Shown here one piece after another: positions 33,221-41,310 of a stretch of DNA of 64,000 nt (position 1 is its first letter; each line of letters opens with the position of its first letter). Location of the stretch: positions 124,001 through 188,000 of the forward strand of contig DAVZXP010000003.1 in assembly GCA_052298855.1 (NCBI GenBank), in the 5' to 3' direction. The translations under genes were made by a program, and so were the position numbers. Source of the stretch: Fimenecus sp052298855. Its GTDB lineage: Bacteria; Bacillota; Clostridia; Oscillospirales; Acutalibacteraceae. The notes beneath the pieces are model-generated. The model was not told the DNA's origin, searched no databases, and was given only the letters and a program-made list of their open reading frames with translations.

Positions 33221-33252
33221 AGGCTCAAGAAAAATTCTTGAGCCTGATTTTA
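33221..33252 (+). terminator. Terminator after the XRE/membrane operon
   Basis: Stem AGGCTCAAGA / TCTTGAGCCT with an AAAAT loop, then GATTTTATTT. Confidence 0.8.
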
Positions 33253-33293
33253 TTTATGTTGTTCAATATTAACCCATAAATTTAATATAACAG

Positions 33294-33332
33294 CGTAGGG
33301 CGGGGGCTTGCTCCCGCCGTTAGATTATTGTT
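33294..33332. repeat. Palindromic repeat, family D
   Basis: GCGTAGGGCGGGGGCTTGCT followed by CCCGCCGTTAGATTATTG. Confidence 0.6.
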
Positions 33333-33380
33333 GAAATATGATAATTTTCGGTTGAAACGATATTAAAAATTACGCACAAC

Positions 33381-33452
33381 CCGTAGGGGCGAACACAGTT
33401 CGCCCGCCAATTCATAACAAATCAAAAACGGGCGAACACAGTGTATAGTGTA
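33381..33452. repeat. Palindromic repeat, family A copy 3 (truncated)
   Basis: The second hairpin is interrupted after CGGGCGAACACAGTG, where the sequence switches to family C flank-like sequence. Confidence 0.6.
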
Positions 33453-33529
33453 ATAAGATAGTATACAGGGTTGAAAAAACAGACAGGGATAAAAGTTGGC
33501 GCTTCGCACGGAGTAGAAAATATATTGAA

Positions 33530-33560
33530 CCGTAGGGACAGGGCTTGCCCCTGTCCGCAA
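33530..33560. repeat. Palindromic repeat, family C copy 3 (inverted)
   Basis: CCGTAGGGACAGGGCTTGCC followed by CCTGTCCGC. Confidence 0.6.
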
Positions 33561-33561
33561 A

Positions 33562-33713
33562 CCGCAAAAGTTGGTAGCGACAGCGAGCCGTCGTGAGGGC
33601 GTTTACAACCGAACAGGCGAGCCGAGCGTGATTTTTGCGGAAAAGGAGGAGTTGCATAGTGAGTGAGAAACAGCCAAAGGCTGTTGCGAACGATACGACG
33701 CAAACGACGACGA
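33562..33713 (+). repeat. About 150-bp interspersed repeat, family B copy 3
   Basis: Starts CCGCAAAAGTTGGTAGCGAC and ends GCAAACGACGACG. It differs from 30527-30678 at only a few positions. Confidence 0.7.
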
Positions 33714-33769
33714 ACCGTAGGGACAGCCCTTGCGGCTGTCCGTTAATTTGATTTAATATGTAATTTTTT

Positions 33770-33798
33770 GCGGACAGGGGCGAGCCCTGTCCCTATGG
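33770..33798. repeat. Palindromic repeat, family C copy 4
   Basis: GCGGACAGGGGCGAGCCCTG followed by TCCCTATGG. Confidence 0.6.
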
Positions 33799-33852
33799 AT
33801 TGTTGGTATATAATGATTTGCGGTTGAAACGATATTAAAAATTACGCACAAT

Positions 33853-33926
33853 CCGTAGGGGCGACCTGCGGTCGCCCGTCAATTCGTAGCAAATTAAAAA
33901 CGGGCGAACACAGTTCGCCCCTACGG
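33853..33926. repeat. Palindromic repeat, family A copy 4
   Basis: Nearly identical to 30766-30839, including the following GGTATAATATAAAAATATAA tract. It is followed by a family D hairpin in inverted orientation at 33971-34002. Confidence 0.7.
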
Positions 33927-34010
33927 TATAATATAAAAATATAATTGCTTCTACCCGTTGATTTGTTGTGATTTAACGGCGGCAGCAAGCCACCGCCCTA
34001 CCCCGTCGTC

Positions 34011-34155
34011 GTTTGCTTCGCAAACTCTCCGATTATAGACTTCTTTTGACAAGGCTTCGCCTTGCAAAAGATTTTGGGGGTTCGAATCCAATACAATCAC
34101 ATAAAGAAAGACAGGCAACAAAAGTTACCTGTCTTTCTTGGCGCGCTGCAAGGGA
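34011..34155. repeat. Direct repeat copy 1, carrying a 17-bp tRNA-Arg 3' end fragment
   Basis: 145 bp starting GTTTGCTTCGCAAACTCTCC, repeated almost perfectly 170 bp downstream (34181-34325). At 34139-34155 it ends with TGGCGCGCTGCAAGGGA, the last 17 nt (with CCA) of the tRNA-Arg gene on the minus strand, after which the copies diverge. Confidence 0.8.
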
Positions 34156-34180
34156 CTCGGCTCACTTCGTTCGCCCCTTT

Positions 34181-34325
34181 GTTTGCTTCGCAAACTCTCC
34201 GATTATAGACTTCTTTTGTCAAGGCTTTGCCTTGCAAAAGATTTTGGGGGTTCGAATCCAATACAATCACATAAAGAAAGACAGGCAACAAAAGTTACCT
34301 GTCTTTCTTGGCGCGCTGCAAGGGA
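34181..34325. repeat. Direct repeat copy 2, continuous with the intact tRNA-Arg
   Basis: Same 145-bp unit, including the tRNA terminator hairpin. Here the unit continues into the complete tRNA gene (34309-34385). Confidence 0.8.
34268..34308 (-). terminator. Hairpin terminator of tRNA-Arg
   Basis: Minus strand stem AAGAAAGACAGG / CCTGTCTTTCTT with T-rich 3' flank (CTTTCTTTAT). The same hairpin occurs in the duplicated copy at about 34104-34138. Confidence 0.65.
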
Positions 34326-34385
34326 TTCGAACCCCTGACCTTTTGGTTCGTAGCCAAACACTCTATCCAGCTGAGCTAGCAGCGC
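34309..34385 (-). tRNA. tRNA-Arg (anticodon ACG), CCA encoded
   Basis: Minus strand, 77 nt. Acceptor stem GCGCTGC / GCAGCGC, D arm GCTCAGCTGGATAGAGT, anticodon stem-loop TTTGG CTACGAA CCAAA with anticodon ACG (read as ICG), T arm AGGGGTTCGAATCCCTT, discriminator G and encoded CCA. The 3' end (17 nt) is duplicated at 34139-34155. Confidence 0.95.
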
Positions 34386-34552
34386 ATATTTTTTTGTGCC
34401 CGATTATATTATCACTATTTCAACAAAAAGTCAACCGAATTTTGAAAATATTATGTAATAAAAATAATTTATTTTTTTGCTTTTTTATGTTATATTATAT
34501 ACGGTTAAAATTATAGCTAAAAATGATAAGTGTAAAAGAGATGTTTTTACTT

Positions 34553-36010
34553 ATGGAAAAGAGATATGATGTTCTTATCGTAGGCAGCGGTGTCGGCGGT
34601 CTTTATACCGCACTTTCGCTTCCCGAAAATGTTTCGGTGCTTGTCCTTTCAAAAAAATCGGACACGCTCTCAAACAGTAATTTGGCGCAGGGCGGTGTTG
34701 CTGCCGTTTTGAGCTTTGAAAATGACAGCTTTGACCTTCACTACGAGGACACTATGATTGCAGGCAGCCGTGAAAACGATCCCGACGCAGTCAATGTGCT
34801 TGTTCACGAGGGTCCCGATGATGTTCGCAAAATTATGCAATACGGCGTTGATTTTGATAAAAATCCCGACGGTACGGTGCAGAAAACCCTTGAGGGCGGT
34901 CATTGTCGCAGAAGAATTGTGCATCACAGGGATACCACAGGTGCGGAAATTGTCAAAAAGTTGCTTGAAGAGGTACACAGAAGAAAAAATATTACGCAAG
35001 TTCCGAACTCGCTTGTTTACAAGCTTGAAAAGGTTAAAAGCGGTTTTTGTGCGGATATTCTCGACGAAAACGGAAATCCTTTCAGTGTATTTGCCGATTA
35101 CTGCGTGCTTGCAACGGGCGGTATAGGCAGAGTTTACAAGTACACCACAAACCCCGCCGTTGCAACAGGTGACGGAATACGCCTTGCTTATGAATTGGGC
35201 GCTGCGATAAAGCATTTGAGCTATGTTCAGTTCCACCCGACAGCTTTCAACGGACCCGATAGAGAGCAGTTCCTTATAAGCGAAGCTGTCAGAGGCGAGG
35301 GCGCATATCTTCTCAACTGCAATAAGGAGAGATTTATGCACCGCTATGACGACCGTCTTGAATTAGCTCCGAGAGATGTCGTTTCAAGGGCGATTATCCT
35401 TGAGAGCAGAAAGACGGGAAGCAATAATTTCTATCTTGATATAACATATAAGGACAGCGATTTTGTCAGAAACCGTTTTCCCGGAATTTACGCAGGCTGT
35501 CTTGAACACGGCGTTGATATTACAAAGGATTTAATTCCGATATTCCCCTGTCAGCACTATCTTATGGGCGGTATCGACGTTTCACTTGAGGCGAGAACAA
35601 CCGTTTCAAGGCTCTATGCTGTCGGCGAATGCTCGCACACGGGAGTTCACGGCAAAAACAGACTTGCAAGCAACTCCTTGCTTGAGGCTTTGGTTTTCGG
35701 CAGACGTGCCGCAGAGGATATTACAAAATGTATCAACGCAGGTTTTTCTCACGTTACGGTCGAGGATAAGCAGCTTGATGTTTCGGGCGCACCGATGCCA
35801 AAGGGACTTCGTACGGAGATACGCTCGATTATGCAGAGAGCATATTTTGTTATTCCCGATATGGACGCTGTTCACACGGGGCTTAAAAAGGTTGATAAAA
35901 TTCTTGCCCGTCTTAAAAACGGCAAGTTTGCGATTACCCCCGACTACTGTGAGGCATTGAGCCTTGCAAGTGTTGCTCACATAATATTAAAGGAGGTTGA
36001 CGAGGGATGA
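34553..36010 (+). CDS. nadB: L-aspartate oxidase
   Basis: 485 residues from the ATG at 34553 (MEKRYDVLIVGSGVGG). It oxidises L-aspartate to iminoaspartate, the first step of de novo NAD synthesis, using FAD and, in anaerobes, fumarate as acceptor. Family motifs: FAD-binding VLIVGSGVGGLYTALSL; SNSNLAQGGVAAVL; HHRDTTGAEI; LATGGIGRVYKYTTNP; FHPTAF; and GECSHTGVHGKNRLASNSLL. It is shorter than the Bacillus or E. coli enzyme (about 530-540), mostly because the C-terminal helical domain is brief. In-frame ATGs at 34523 and 34541 have no ribosome binding site; the chosen ATG has AAAAGAGA at a longish spacing. It overlaps nadC by 4 bp. Confidence 0.93.
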   Translation: MEKRYDVLIVGSGVGGLYTALSLPENVSVLVLSKKSDTLSNSNLAQGGVAAVLSFENDSFDLHYEDTMIAGSRENDPDAVNVLVHEGPDDVRKIMQYGVDFDKNPDGTVQKTLEGGHCRRRIVHHRDTTGAEIVKKLLEEVHRRKNITQVPNSLVYKLEKVKSGFCADILDENGNPFSVFADYCVLATGGIGRVYKYTTNPAVATGDGIRLAYELGAAIKHLSYVQFHPTAFNGPDREQFLISEAVRGEGAYLLNCNKERFMHRYDDRLELAPRDVVSRAIILESRKTGSNNFYLDITYKDSDFVRNRFPGIYAGCLEHGVDITKDLIPIFPCQHYLMGGIDVSLEARTTVSRLYAVGECSHTGVHGKNRLASNSLLEALVFGRRAAEDITKCINAGFSHVTVEDKQLDVSGAPMPKGLRTEIRSIMQRAYFVIPDMDAVHTGLKKVDKILARLKNGKFAITPDYCEALSLASVAHIILKEVDEG

Positions 36011-36843
36011 ACATTCCGCAGTTTTACATTGACGAAATAATCCTTTCGGCACTTAAAGAGGATATTAACTATATTGACGTTGCTACGGATTATCTTATTG
36101 ACGAAAATCAGCGTAACGACGCATATTTTGTTTCAAAGGCAGACGGCGTGCTTTGCGGTCTTGAGGTTGCAATGAGAGTTTTTGAGCTTCTTGACGACAC
36201 GTTTGAGTGCAAGACTTATTTCAAGGACGGCGACGAAATCAAAAAGGGCGACCTAATCGCAGAGTTTTCGGGCAAAACCGTTCTTTTGTTAAAGGGCGAG
36301 CGCACAGCATTAAATCTTCTTCAGCATATGTCGGGAATTGCAACTGCCACGAACAGACTTGTTAAGCTCTGCGAGGGTACAAACGCTCAAATTACAGACA
36401 CGAGAAAAACTTTGCCGTCCATCAGAGCACTTCAGAAATATGCGGTTACCTGCGGCGGAGGCAAAAATCATCGCTTCAATCTTTCGGACTGCGCTATGCT
36501 CAAAGACAACCACATTGACGCAGGCGGCGGAATTATAAACGCTGTCAACACTCTCAGGAGCAAAATCGGTCACACCACAAAGATTGAGGTTGAAACGAGA
36601 AATCTTGACGAGGTTCGTCAGGCGGTTGAGGTCGGTGCGGATATTATTATGCTCGACAATATGACAAACGATATGATGCGTGAAGCTGTCAAGATTATCG
36701 ACGGCAGAGCGAAAACCGAGGCTTCGGGCGGAATTACCGACGAAACCATCAGAGATGTTGCGGGAACGGGCGTTGATATTATTTCCGTCGGTGCAATCAC
36801 TCACTCAGTCAAGGCATTTGATATTTCAATGAAAATGAAATAA
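36007..36843 (+). CDS. nadC: Nicotinate-nucleotide diphosphorylase (quinolinate phosphoribosyltransferase)
   Basis: 278 residues, standard length. It converts quinolinate and PRPP to nicotinate mononucleotide with loss of CO2. Motifs: ERTALNLLQHMSGIATATNR, of which ALNLLQHMSGIAT is typical; DTRKTLPSIRALQKYAV; the catalytic GGGKNHRFNLSD; DNHIDAGGG; and the phosphate-binding ASGGITDETI and VDIISVGAIT. The ATG overlaps the nadB stop (ATGA), so the two are translationally coupled. The third gene of the usual operon, nadA (quinolinate synthase), is not present on either side. Confidence 0.95.
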   Translation: MNIPQFYIDEIILSALKEDINYIDVATDYLIDENQRNDAYFVSKADGVLCGLEVAMRVFELLDDTFECKTYFKDGDEIKKGDLIAEFSGKTVLLLKGERTALNLLQHMSGIATATNRLVKLCEGTNAQITDTRKTLPSIRALQKYAVTCGGGKNHRFNLSDCAMLKDNHIDAGGGIINAVNTLRSKIGHTTKIEVETRNLDEVRQAVEVGADIIMLDNMTNDMMREAVKIIDGRAKTEASGGITDETIRDVAGTGVDIISVGAITHSVKAFDISMKMK

Positions 36844-36859
36844 TTAAAGAGCAAAAAAT

Positions 36860-36894
36860 TTGAGCCTTTCGGAAATTCCGAAAGGCTCTTTTAG
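36860..36894. terminator. Bidirectional terminator between nadC and the GPH transporter gene
   Basis: Stem GAGCCTTTCGGAA / TTCCGAAAGGCTC (36862-36888), TTTTAG on the right; on the minus strand it is followed by AAATTTTTT. Confidence 0.85.
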
Positions 36895-36908
36895 TTTGTT
36901 AAGCTATA

Positions 36909-39365
36909 TTATTTTTTGATTTCTTTTTTATCTTTCTTATCTTTCTTTTCAGCCTTGAGCTTAGCTTCTTTCTTAGCCTTCTTTTCAGCTTTAAGCTTTG
37001 CGGTCAAAGCGTCCTCTTCGGCTTTAAGACGCTCAAGCTCTGCCTTGTCATTAGCAAGCTTTGCCTCATGACGAGCCTTAGCCTCATCATAAATGAATTC
37101 AATTTCCTCAAGATGAGTGTAATTTTCCTGCTGGCTTACAAGCTTTTCAGCGTAGATATAAGGCTTCGCAGCTCTGCCGTAGCGAGCGTGCATATCCATC
37201 TCGATTTTTTCTTTCTTGAGGATAACCTTTTTCTCAGCCAAAACAGCCTTGATTTCGCCCTTAATTTTCTTAACCTCGTCTTTATCCTCGTTCTTCTTTG
37301 CCTCTGTGAGCATTTCGTTGAACTCACGAAGCTTCATCTCACAAGCATCCTCTTTCTCGAACAATTCATCAAGAGTTGTAAAGTCGGGAGCTTCAAGAAC
37401 CTCTCCGTTAGAGTAATATTCCTTGATAGCTCTGCAAGAGTCAATTCTCTTCTTGGCAATTTCAATAGCGAACTTGCGATACTCTCTTTCCTCGTGAGTG
37501 CTCTTGGGCATTGCCTTAGCCTGACGGAGCTCCTTCATAACGCCGCTGAGATCCTGCTCAAGCAAAGCGGAAAGTCCGCCGTCAAGAACGGCTCTGTTAG
37601 CCTCAAGCTGCATTTTGTAGAACGGAGTTTCGAACTTGTCCAGCTCTGCGCAAACAAGCTTTGAAATTTCAATTTCCTCATTGCGTTCAAGAACAGCCTT
37701 GTACGCCTTTTTAGCAGCCTTTTTCTGTACCTTGTCCTTAATCGACTTGTAGTCACGGGTAGCCTTCTGCGGCTTCTCGTTAACAAGTGTCTTAGCTTCT
37801 CTGATTATATCAACCGCTTCGACAAGGTTGCCGTCATCAAGCACGCCGTTTGCGTAGTCCTCAAACAAGGCTCTGATTTTAAGAATACGAACGATAGCCT
37901 TCTGATGTCTCTCGTCGAGGTCATAGAAGAAGTATGGAACAACGTTCATAAATGCACCGACAGCAGCCATGATGATCATAACAGTCATCATATCATAGAG
38001 AAGTCCGGGCTGTCCCTTATCAACGTCAAGAATATCAAACGGCTTTGCATAACCGTTGTTGTCGTGAACGCCGTAAGCCTTCTGAATGAACGGAACAACA
38101 GAAGATGTGAGAAGTGTTACGATATTACCGATTGTGGTAACCGCAGCGAACATACCGTCAATTCTCTCTCCCGAACGGTACTGCTGATAGTCACGAATAT
38201 CCGCCTGAATAGCCGGAGTTGTAATCTGCTCAAACGCACCGACAAGCCAGTTGAGGTAAACGCAGGCGAACAGCCACCAAATGTTACGCATACCCATAAG
38301 CATTGCCGCAATGAACAATACGTTAAACATATTTACGCCGATAAGCACCTTTTTCTTACCCCATTTTCTGATACAGATCGGAGCAAGCAGCATTCCCCAA
38401 AGGGAAGCGTTACCGGTAAGCGTACTGATAAGGGCGTACGTTGTACCGTTACAGGTATGACCGTATGTGTATGACCACTGGAGGATTGCGCCGTAAGCAC
38501 TCTCCAAGAAGCCGAGCCAGCCTGCGCAAGCGATGATCCAGAAATATTTGTTCTTTGCAACCTCACGGAGTGAATCCATAAAGCTGATTTGAATTGTATG
38601 TGTTTTAGCCTGAACGATTTTCTCCTCGGTATTTGCATAAACGATAATTGTAAGAGCAATACCGATAAGTGCGAATACGGGATAAGAGTATCTGTAAACT
38701 CTGATATCATAAAGGTCGTCGTTTGAAACGATCTGTGCAATAATCGGAAGTACGATATTAACGATTGACGGAGCAAGTGAATAAACAACCGACTTGATTG
38801 CAAGCACGTCCGTTCTCTCCTGAGTGTTCGGAGAAAGAACGTGAATAAGGTTTGTATATGCGTCGTTGAAGAAGTTGAAGAAGAACTGCAACAGCAGGCT
38901 GAACAGCAATACCATTGCACACTTGATTACATAGCCTGCTTCTTTTCCGAAAAGCATATTCGGGAAAAGAGTGTACATATATTCATACGGGAACCAGACG
39001 TATGCAATAGCAATCAACGCCGTGGGAATACCCATTGAAAGAATGTACGGTCTGTACTTACCGCCCTTACCTCTTGTGTTGTCGATAATATTCGCTCTGA
39101 TACCCGTCAAAGGAATATTGGCAATGGTTGAAATCAAATAGAGTATGTACATATCCGTAGGAGATACGCCGATAGCTCCGCCGACAACCATGTTCTGAGT
39201 TGTGACAAGAAGTGTTGTACCGAGTGTGATAATGAAATACGCACCGATACCGCCGCCTGCGTAAGCGGCAATTTCCTTGTAGGTCATATAGCGACCTAAT
39301 TTAGGGACTTTCCAGTAGGTCTTAACGTCACTGACTGCTCCCTTTACTTTTTGAGACAAATCCAT
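36909..39365 (-). CDS. GPH-family symporter fused to a 300-residue charged coiled-coil tail
   Basis: 818 residues. Residues 1-500 are a GPH-type transporter with about twelve membrane segments, NTRGKGGKYRPYILSMGIP (loop 2-3 region) and DIRDYQQYRSGERIDGMFAA (family DYxxYxxGxRxDG signature). Residues about 500-818 are soluble, rich in Lys, Glu and Ala, and predicted mostly helical. They end in runs such as LKAEKKAKKEAKLKAEK. Typical family members stop near 480-500 residues, so the tail is unusual; it should lie in the cytoplasm. ATG at 39365 behind a sigma-A promoter (39443-39471) that shares a large dyad with the divergent GH110-like gene. Role: uptake of the substrate for that galactosidase (inferred). 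The tail's role is unknown. Confidence 0.82.
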   Translation of the reverse strand: MDLSQKVKGAVSDVKTYWKVPKLGRYMTYKEIAAYAGGGIGAYFIITLGTTLLVTTQNMVVGGAIGVSPTDMYILYLISTIANIPLTGIRANIIDNTRGKGGKYRPYILSMGIPTALIAIAYVWFPYEYMYTLFPNMLFGKEAGYVIKCAMVLLFSLLLQFFFNFFNDAYTNLIHVLSPNTQERTDVLAIKSVVYSLAPSIVNIVLPIIAQIVSNDDLYDIRVYRYSYPVFALIGIALTIIVYANTEEKIVQAKTHTIQISFMDSLREVAKNKYFWIIACAGWLGFLESAYGAILQWSYTYGHTCNGTTYALISTLTGNASLWGMLLAPICIRKWGKKKVLIGVNMFNVLFIAAMLMGMRNIWWLFACVYLNWLVGAFEQITTPAIQADIRDYQQYRSGERIDGMFAAVTTIGNIVTLLTSSVVPFIQKAYGVHDNNGYAKPFDILDVDKGQPGLLYDMMTVMIIMAAVGAFMNVVPYFFYDLDERHQKAIVRILKIRALFEDYANGVLDDGNLVEAVDIIREAKTLVNEKPQKATRDYKSIKDKVQKKAAKKAYKAVLERNEEIEISKLVCAELDKFETPFYKMQLEANRAVLDGGLSALLEQDLSGVMKELRQAKAMPKSTHEEREYRKFAIEIAKKRIDSCRAIKEYYSNGEVLEAPDFTTLDELFEKEDACEMKLREFNEMLTEAKKNEDKDEVKKIKGEIKAVLAEKKVILKKEKIEMDMHARYGRAAKPYIYAEKLVSQQENYTHLEEIEFIYDEAKARHEAKLANDKAELERLKAEEDALTAKLKAEKKAKKEAKLKAEKKDKKDKKEIKK

Positions 39366-39442
39366 TTTTTAATATTGGCCCCCTATACTATATTGGTGTC
39401 TTACGTTTTGTCTTGCTTTCCCAACAAGGCAGTAACGTTAAT

Positions 39443-39471
39443 ATTATACCATAGATAAACAAGCTTTACAA
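39443..39471 (-). promoter_or_regulatory. Sigma-A promoter of the GPH transporter gene
   Basis: Minus strand TTGTAA (39466-39471), 17 bp, TATAAT (39443-39448). Confidence 0.65.
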
Positions 39472-39514
39472 TCAAACATATTTTACATATTTTAGGTAAA
39501 ATATATGTTTGATT
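39470..39514. promoter_or_regulatory. Large dyad between divergent transporter and galactosidase promoters
   Basis: Arms AATCAAACATATTTTAC (39470-39486) and GTAAAATATATGTTTGATT (39496-39514), complementary except for a 2-nt bulge, with a 9-bp loop. It touches the -35 elements of both divergent promoters, so a single regulator could control both genes. Confidence 0.6.
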
Positions 39515-39537
39515 TGCACAGTAAAATAGGTTATACT
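39509..39537 (+). promoter_or_regulatory. Sigma-A promoter of the GH110-like gene
   Basis: TTGATT (39509-39514), 17 bp, TATACT (39532-39537). Confidence 0.6.
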
Positions 39538-39589
39538 GTTGTTTAATGAACAGTTTGTCCCGTGCTTGAGGGAAAAGGAGATTAAAATT

Positions 39590-41236
39590 ATGGTGTTTTA
39601 TGCAAAAGACTTCGGCATTCTTCCCGACTCGGAAACAGCCGAAAAACTCGATAAGGTATTTTCCGAGATGGCAAAAACAGATGATGAAAAAACGCTTGTT
39701 TTTGAAAAGGGCGTTTACCGCATCGACCTCGACAACTGCAAAACGAGAACGCTCTACATAACCAACACCGTCGGCGACAAGGAGTTTTCCGAAAAAGAAG
39801 AGGAAAAGCCTCATAAGTCCAAGGTGGGAATGTATCTTAACGGCATAAAAAACCTTACAATAGAGGGTAACGGCTCAACGTTTTTAACAGACGGTCACTG
39901 CACGAATATCGCACTCGAAAACTGCGAAAATATCACTATTGACGGCATTGAGCTTGACACGGTAAACCCTCCGCTTCACGAAATGACGGTTGTGGAGAAA
40001 AAGGGCGGCAGCGTTGTTTTCTCTCTCGATAAAAATTGCAAATATGTAAACGAAAACGGCATATTTTACTTTGTCGGCAAGAATTACAAGCACAAGTTTT
40101 ACAATAAATTTGTCTATTCGAGTCCTGCGCTTGTCAGGGCGGACGACCCCGACCATATGGAAAGAGTGCTTTCTCCGTTTGCGGGAGCTCGCTCTTTCAA
40201 GGAAATCGAGCCTTATAAATTCAAGGCAAAATATTTTTCCGCAAAGAAATTCAAGTCGGGCGACAAGTATTATCTCTTTGATTTAAGACGTGAAAATGTC
40301 GGAATTTTCGTAAATTCCTGTAAGAATTTCACATTGAAAAATTCAGCGCAGAGATACAACTGCTCACTCGCTCTCGTCTGCCAAAAGACCGAAAACATAA
40401 CGGTTGACAACGTCGATTTCTCTCCGAAGCCCGAGTCGGGAAAGCTTCTTTGCTCGATTGCCGATTTTATGCAAATTTGTATGTGCAAGGGTCAGGTCAG
40501 CGTTACAAACAGCAATTTCTGCGGTGCGAGCGACGACGCAATAAACGTGCACGGTATTCATATGTATATCAAAAAGATTGACGGCAACACTCTTACGCTC
40601 AAATTCAAGCATCCGCAAACCCACGCATTCAATCCGTTCTTTGACGGCGATGATATTGAATATGTTGACCGCTTCACCCTTGAATGTATGGGCAAGGCGA
40701 AAATTCTTACTTCGAAGCTCATAAGCGAGCACACGGTTGAAATTACCGTTGACTCGACTCTCGGCGCAAAAGAGGGAATGGTCATTGAGGACGTTACGCT
40801 CTGTCCCGATTTTTACTACGCCGGAAACACTATAAACAGAATTACTACAAGGGGCATACTTGTTACGACAAGAGGCAAGGTTGTAATTGAAAACAACAAG
40901 TTTATCAATACAAATATGGCGGCTATTCTCATTTCCGACGATGCAAAGAGCTGGTACGAAAGCGGTCCTTGCAAGGATGTAACAATCAGAAACAACTACT
41001 TCGGCGAATGTTACGCACATTTCCTGTCTGTCTTACCCGAAAACGGCAAAAATAAAAATCAGGTTCATAAGAACATTACCGTTGAGGGCAACACATTTGA
41101 GGCAAAGCACGACAAGGGAATTTCTCTTAAAGGTGCGGAAAATATCACGATAAAAAACAATAAAATCATCTCTTCAAAAAAGAAAAATCACTTTGTAAAA
41201 GCCGTAAATTGCAAAAATCTTGTTATTGAGCAATAA
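39590..41236 (+). CDS. Right-handed beta-helix protein, GH110-like alpha-1,3-galactosidase
   Basis: 548 residues from the ATG at 39590 (MVFYAKDFGILPDS), with AAAAGGAG upstream; no signal peptide. Repeated parallel beta-helix coils (KNLTIEGNG, ENITIDGIE, KNFTLKNS, ENITVDNVD, KNITVEGNT, ENITIKNNK) run through the protein. Segments resembling GH110 enzymes are FCGASDDAINVHG, NRITTRGILVTTRGKVVIENN (core ILVTTRGKVVIENNKF) and AAILISDDAKSWYESGP. GH110 enzymes remove terminal alpha-1,3-linked galactose, as in blood-group B or alpha-Gal glycans. The divergent GPH transporter would import the substrate. If it is not GH110, the fallback is an intracellular pectate-lyase-fold protein of unknown activity. 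Confidence 0.75.
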   Translation: MVFYAKDFGILPDSETAEKLDKVFSEMAKTDDEKTLVFEKGVYRIDLDNCKTRTLYITNTVGDKEFSEKEEEKPHKSKVGMYLNGIKNLTIEGNGSTFLTDGHCTNIALENCENITIDGIELDTVNPPLHEMTVVEKKGGSVVFSLDKNCKYVNENGIFYFVGKNYKHKFYNKFVYSSPALVRADDPDHMERVLSPFAGARSFKEIEPYKFKAKYFSAKKFKSGDKYYLFDLRRENVGIFVNSCKNFTLKNSAQRYNCSLALVCQKTENITVDNVDFSPKPESGKLLCSIADFMQICMCKGQVSVTNSNFCGASDDAINVHGIHMYIKKIDGNTLTLKFKHPQTHAFNPFFDGDDIEYVDRFTLECMGKAKILTSKLISEHTVEITVDSTLGAKEGMVIEDVTLCPDFYYAGNTINRITTRGILVTTRGKVVIENNKFINTNMAAILISDDAKSWYESGPCKDVTIRNNYFGECYAHFLSVLPENGKNKNQVHKNITVEGNTFEAKHDKGISLKGAENITIKNNKIISSKKKNHFVKAVNCKNLVIEQ

Positions 41237-41310
41237 AATTTACAAAAAAACTGTTTATTTCTTAATTTCAAAGTATTATAATAAGCTGATTTTCAGGAGA
41301 GGAGCTTTTT

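Noticed and set aside
34013..34516. 167-codon frame crossing the tRNA-Arg region
   Set aside because: It reads through both duplicated units and through the tRNA gene; a typical spurious tRNA-overlap frame.
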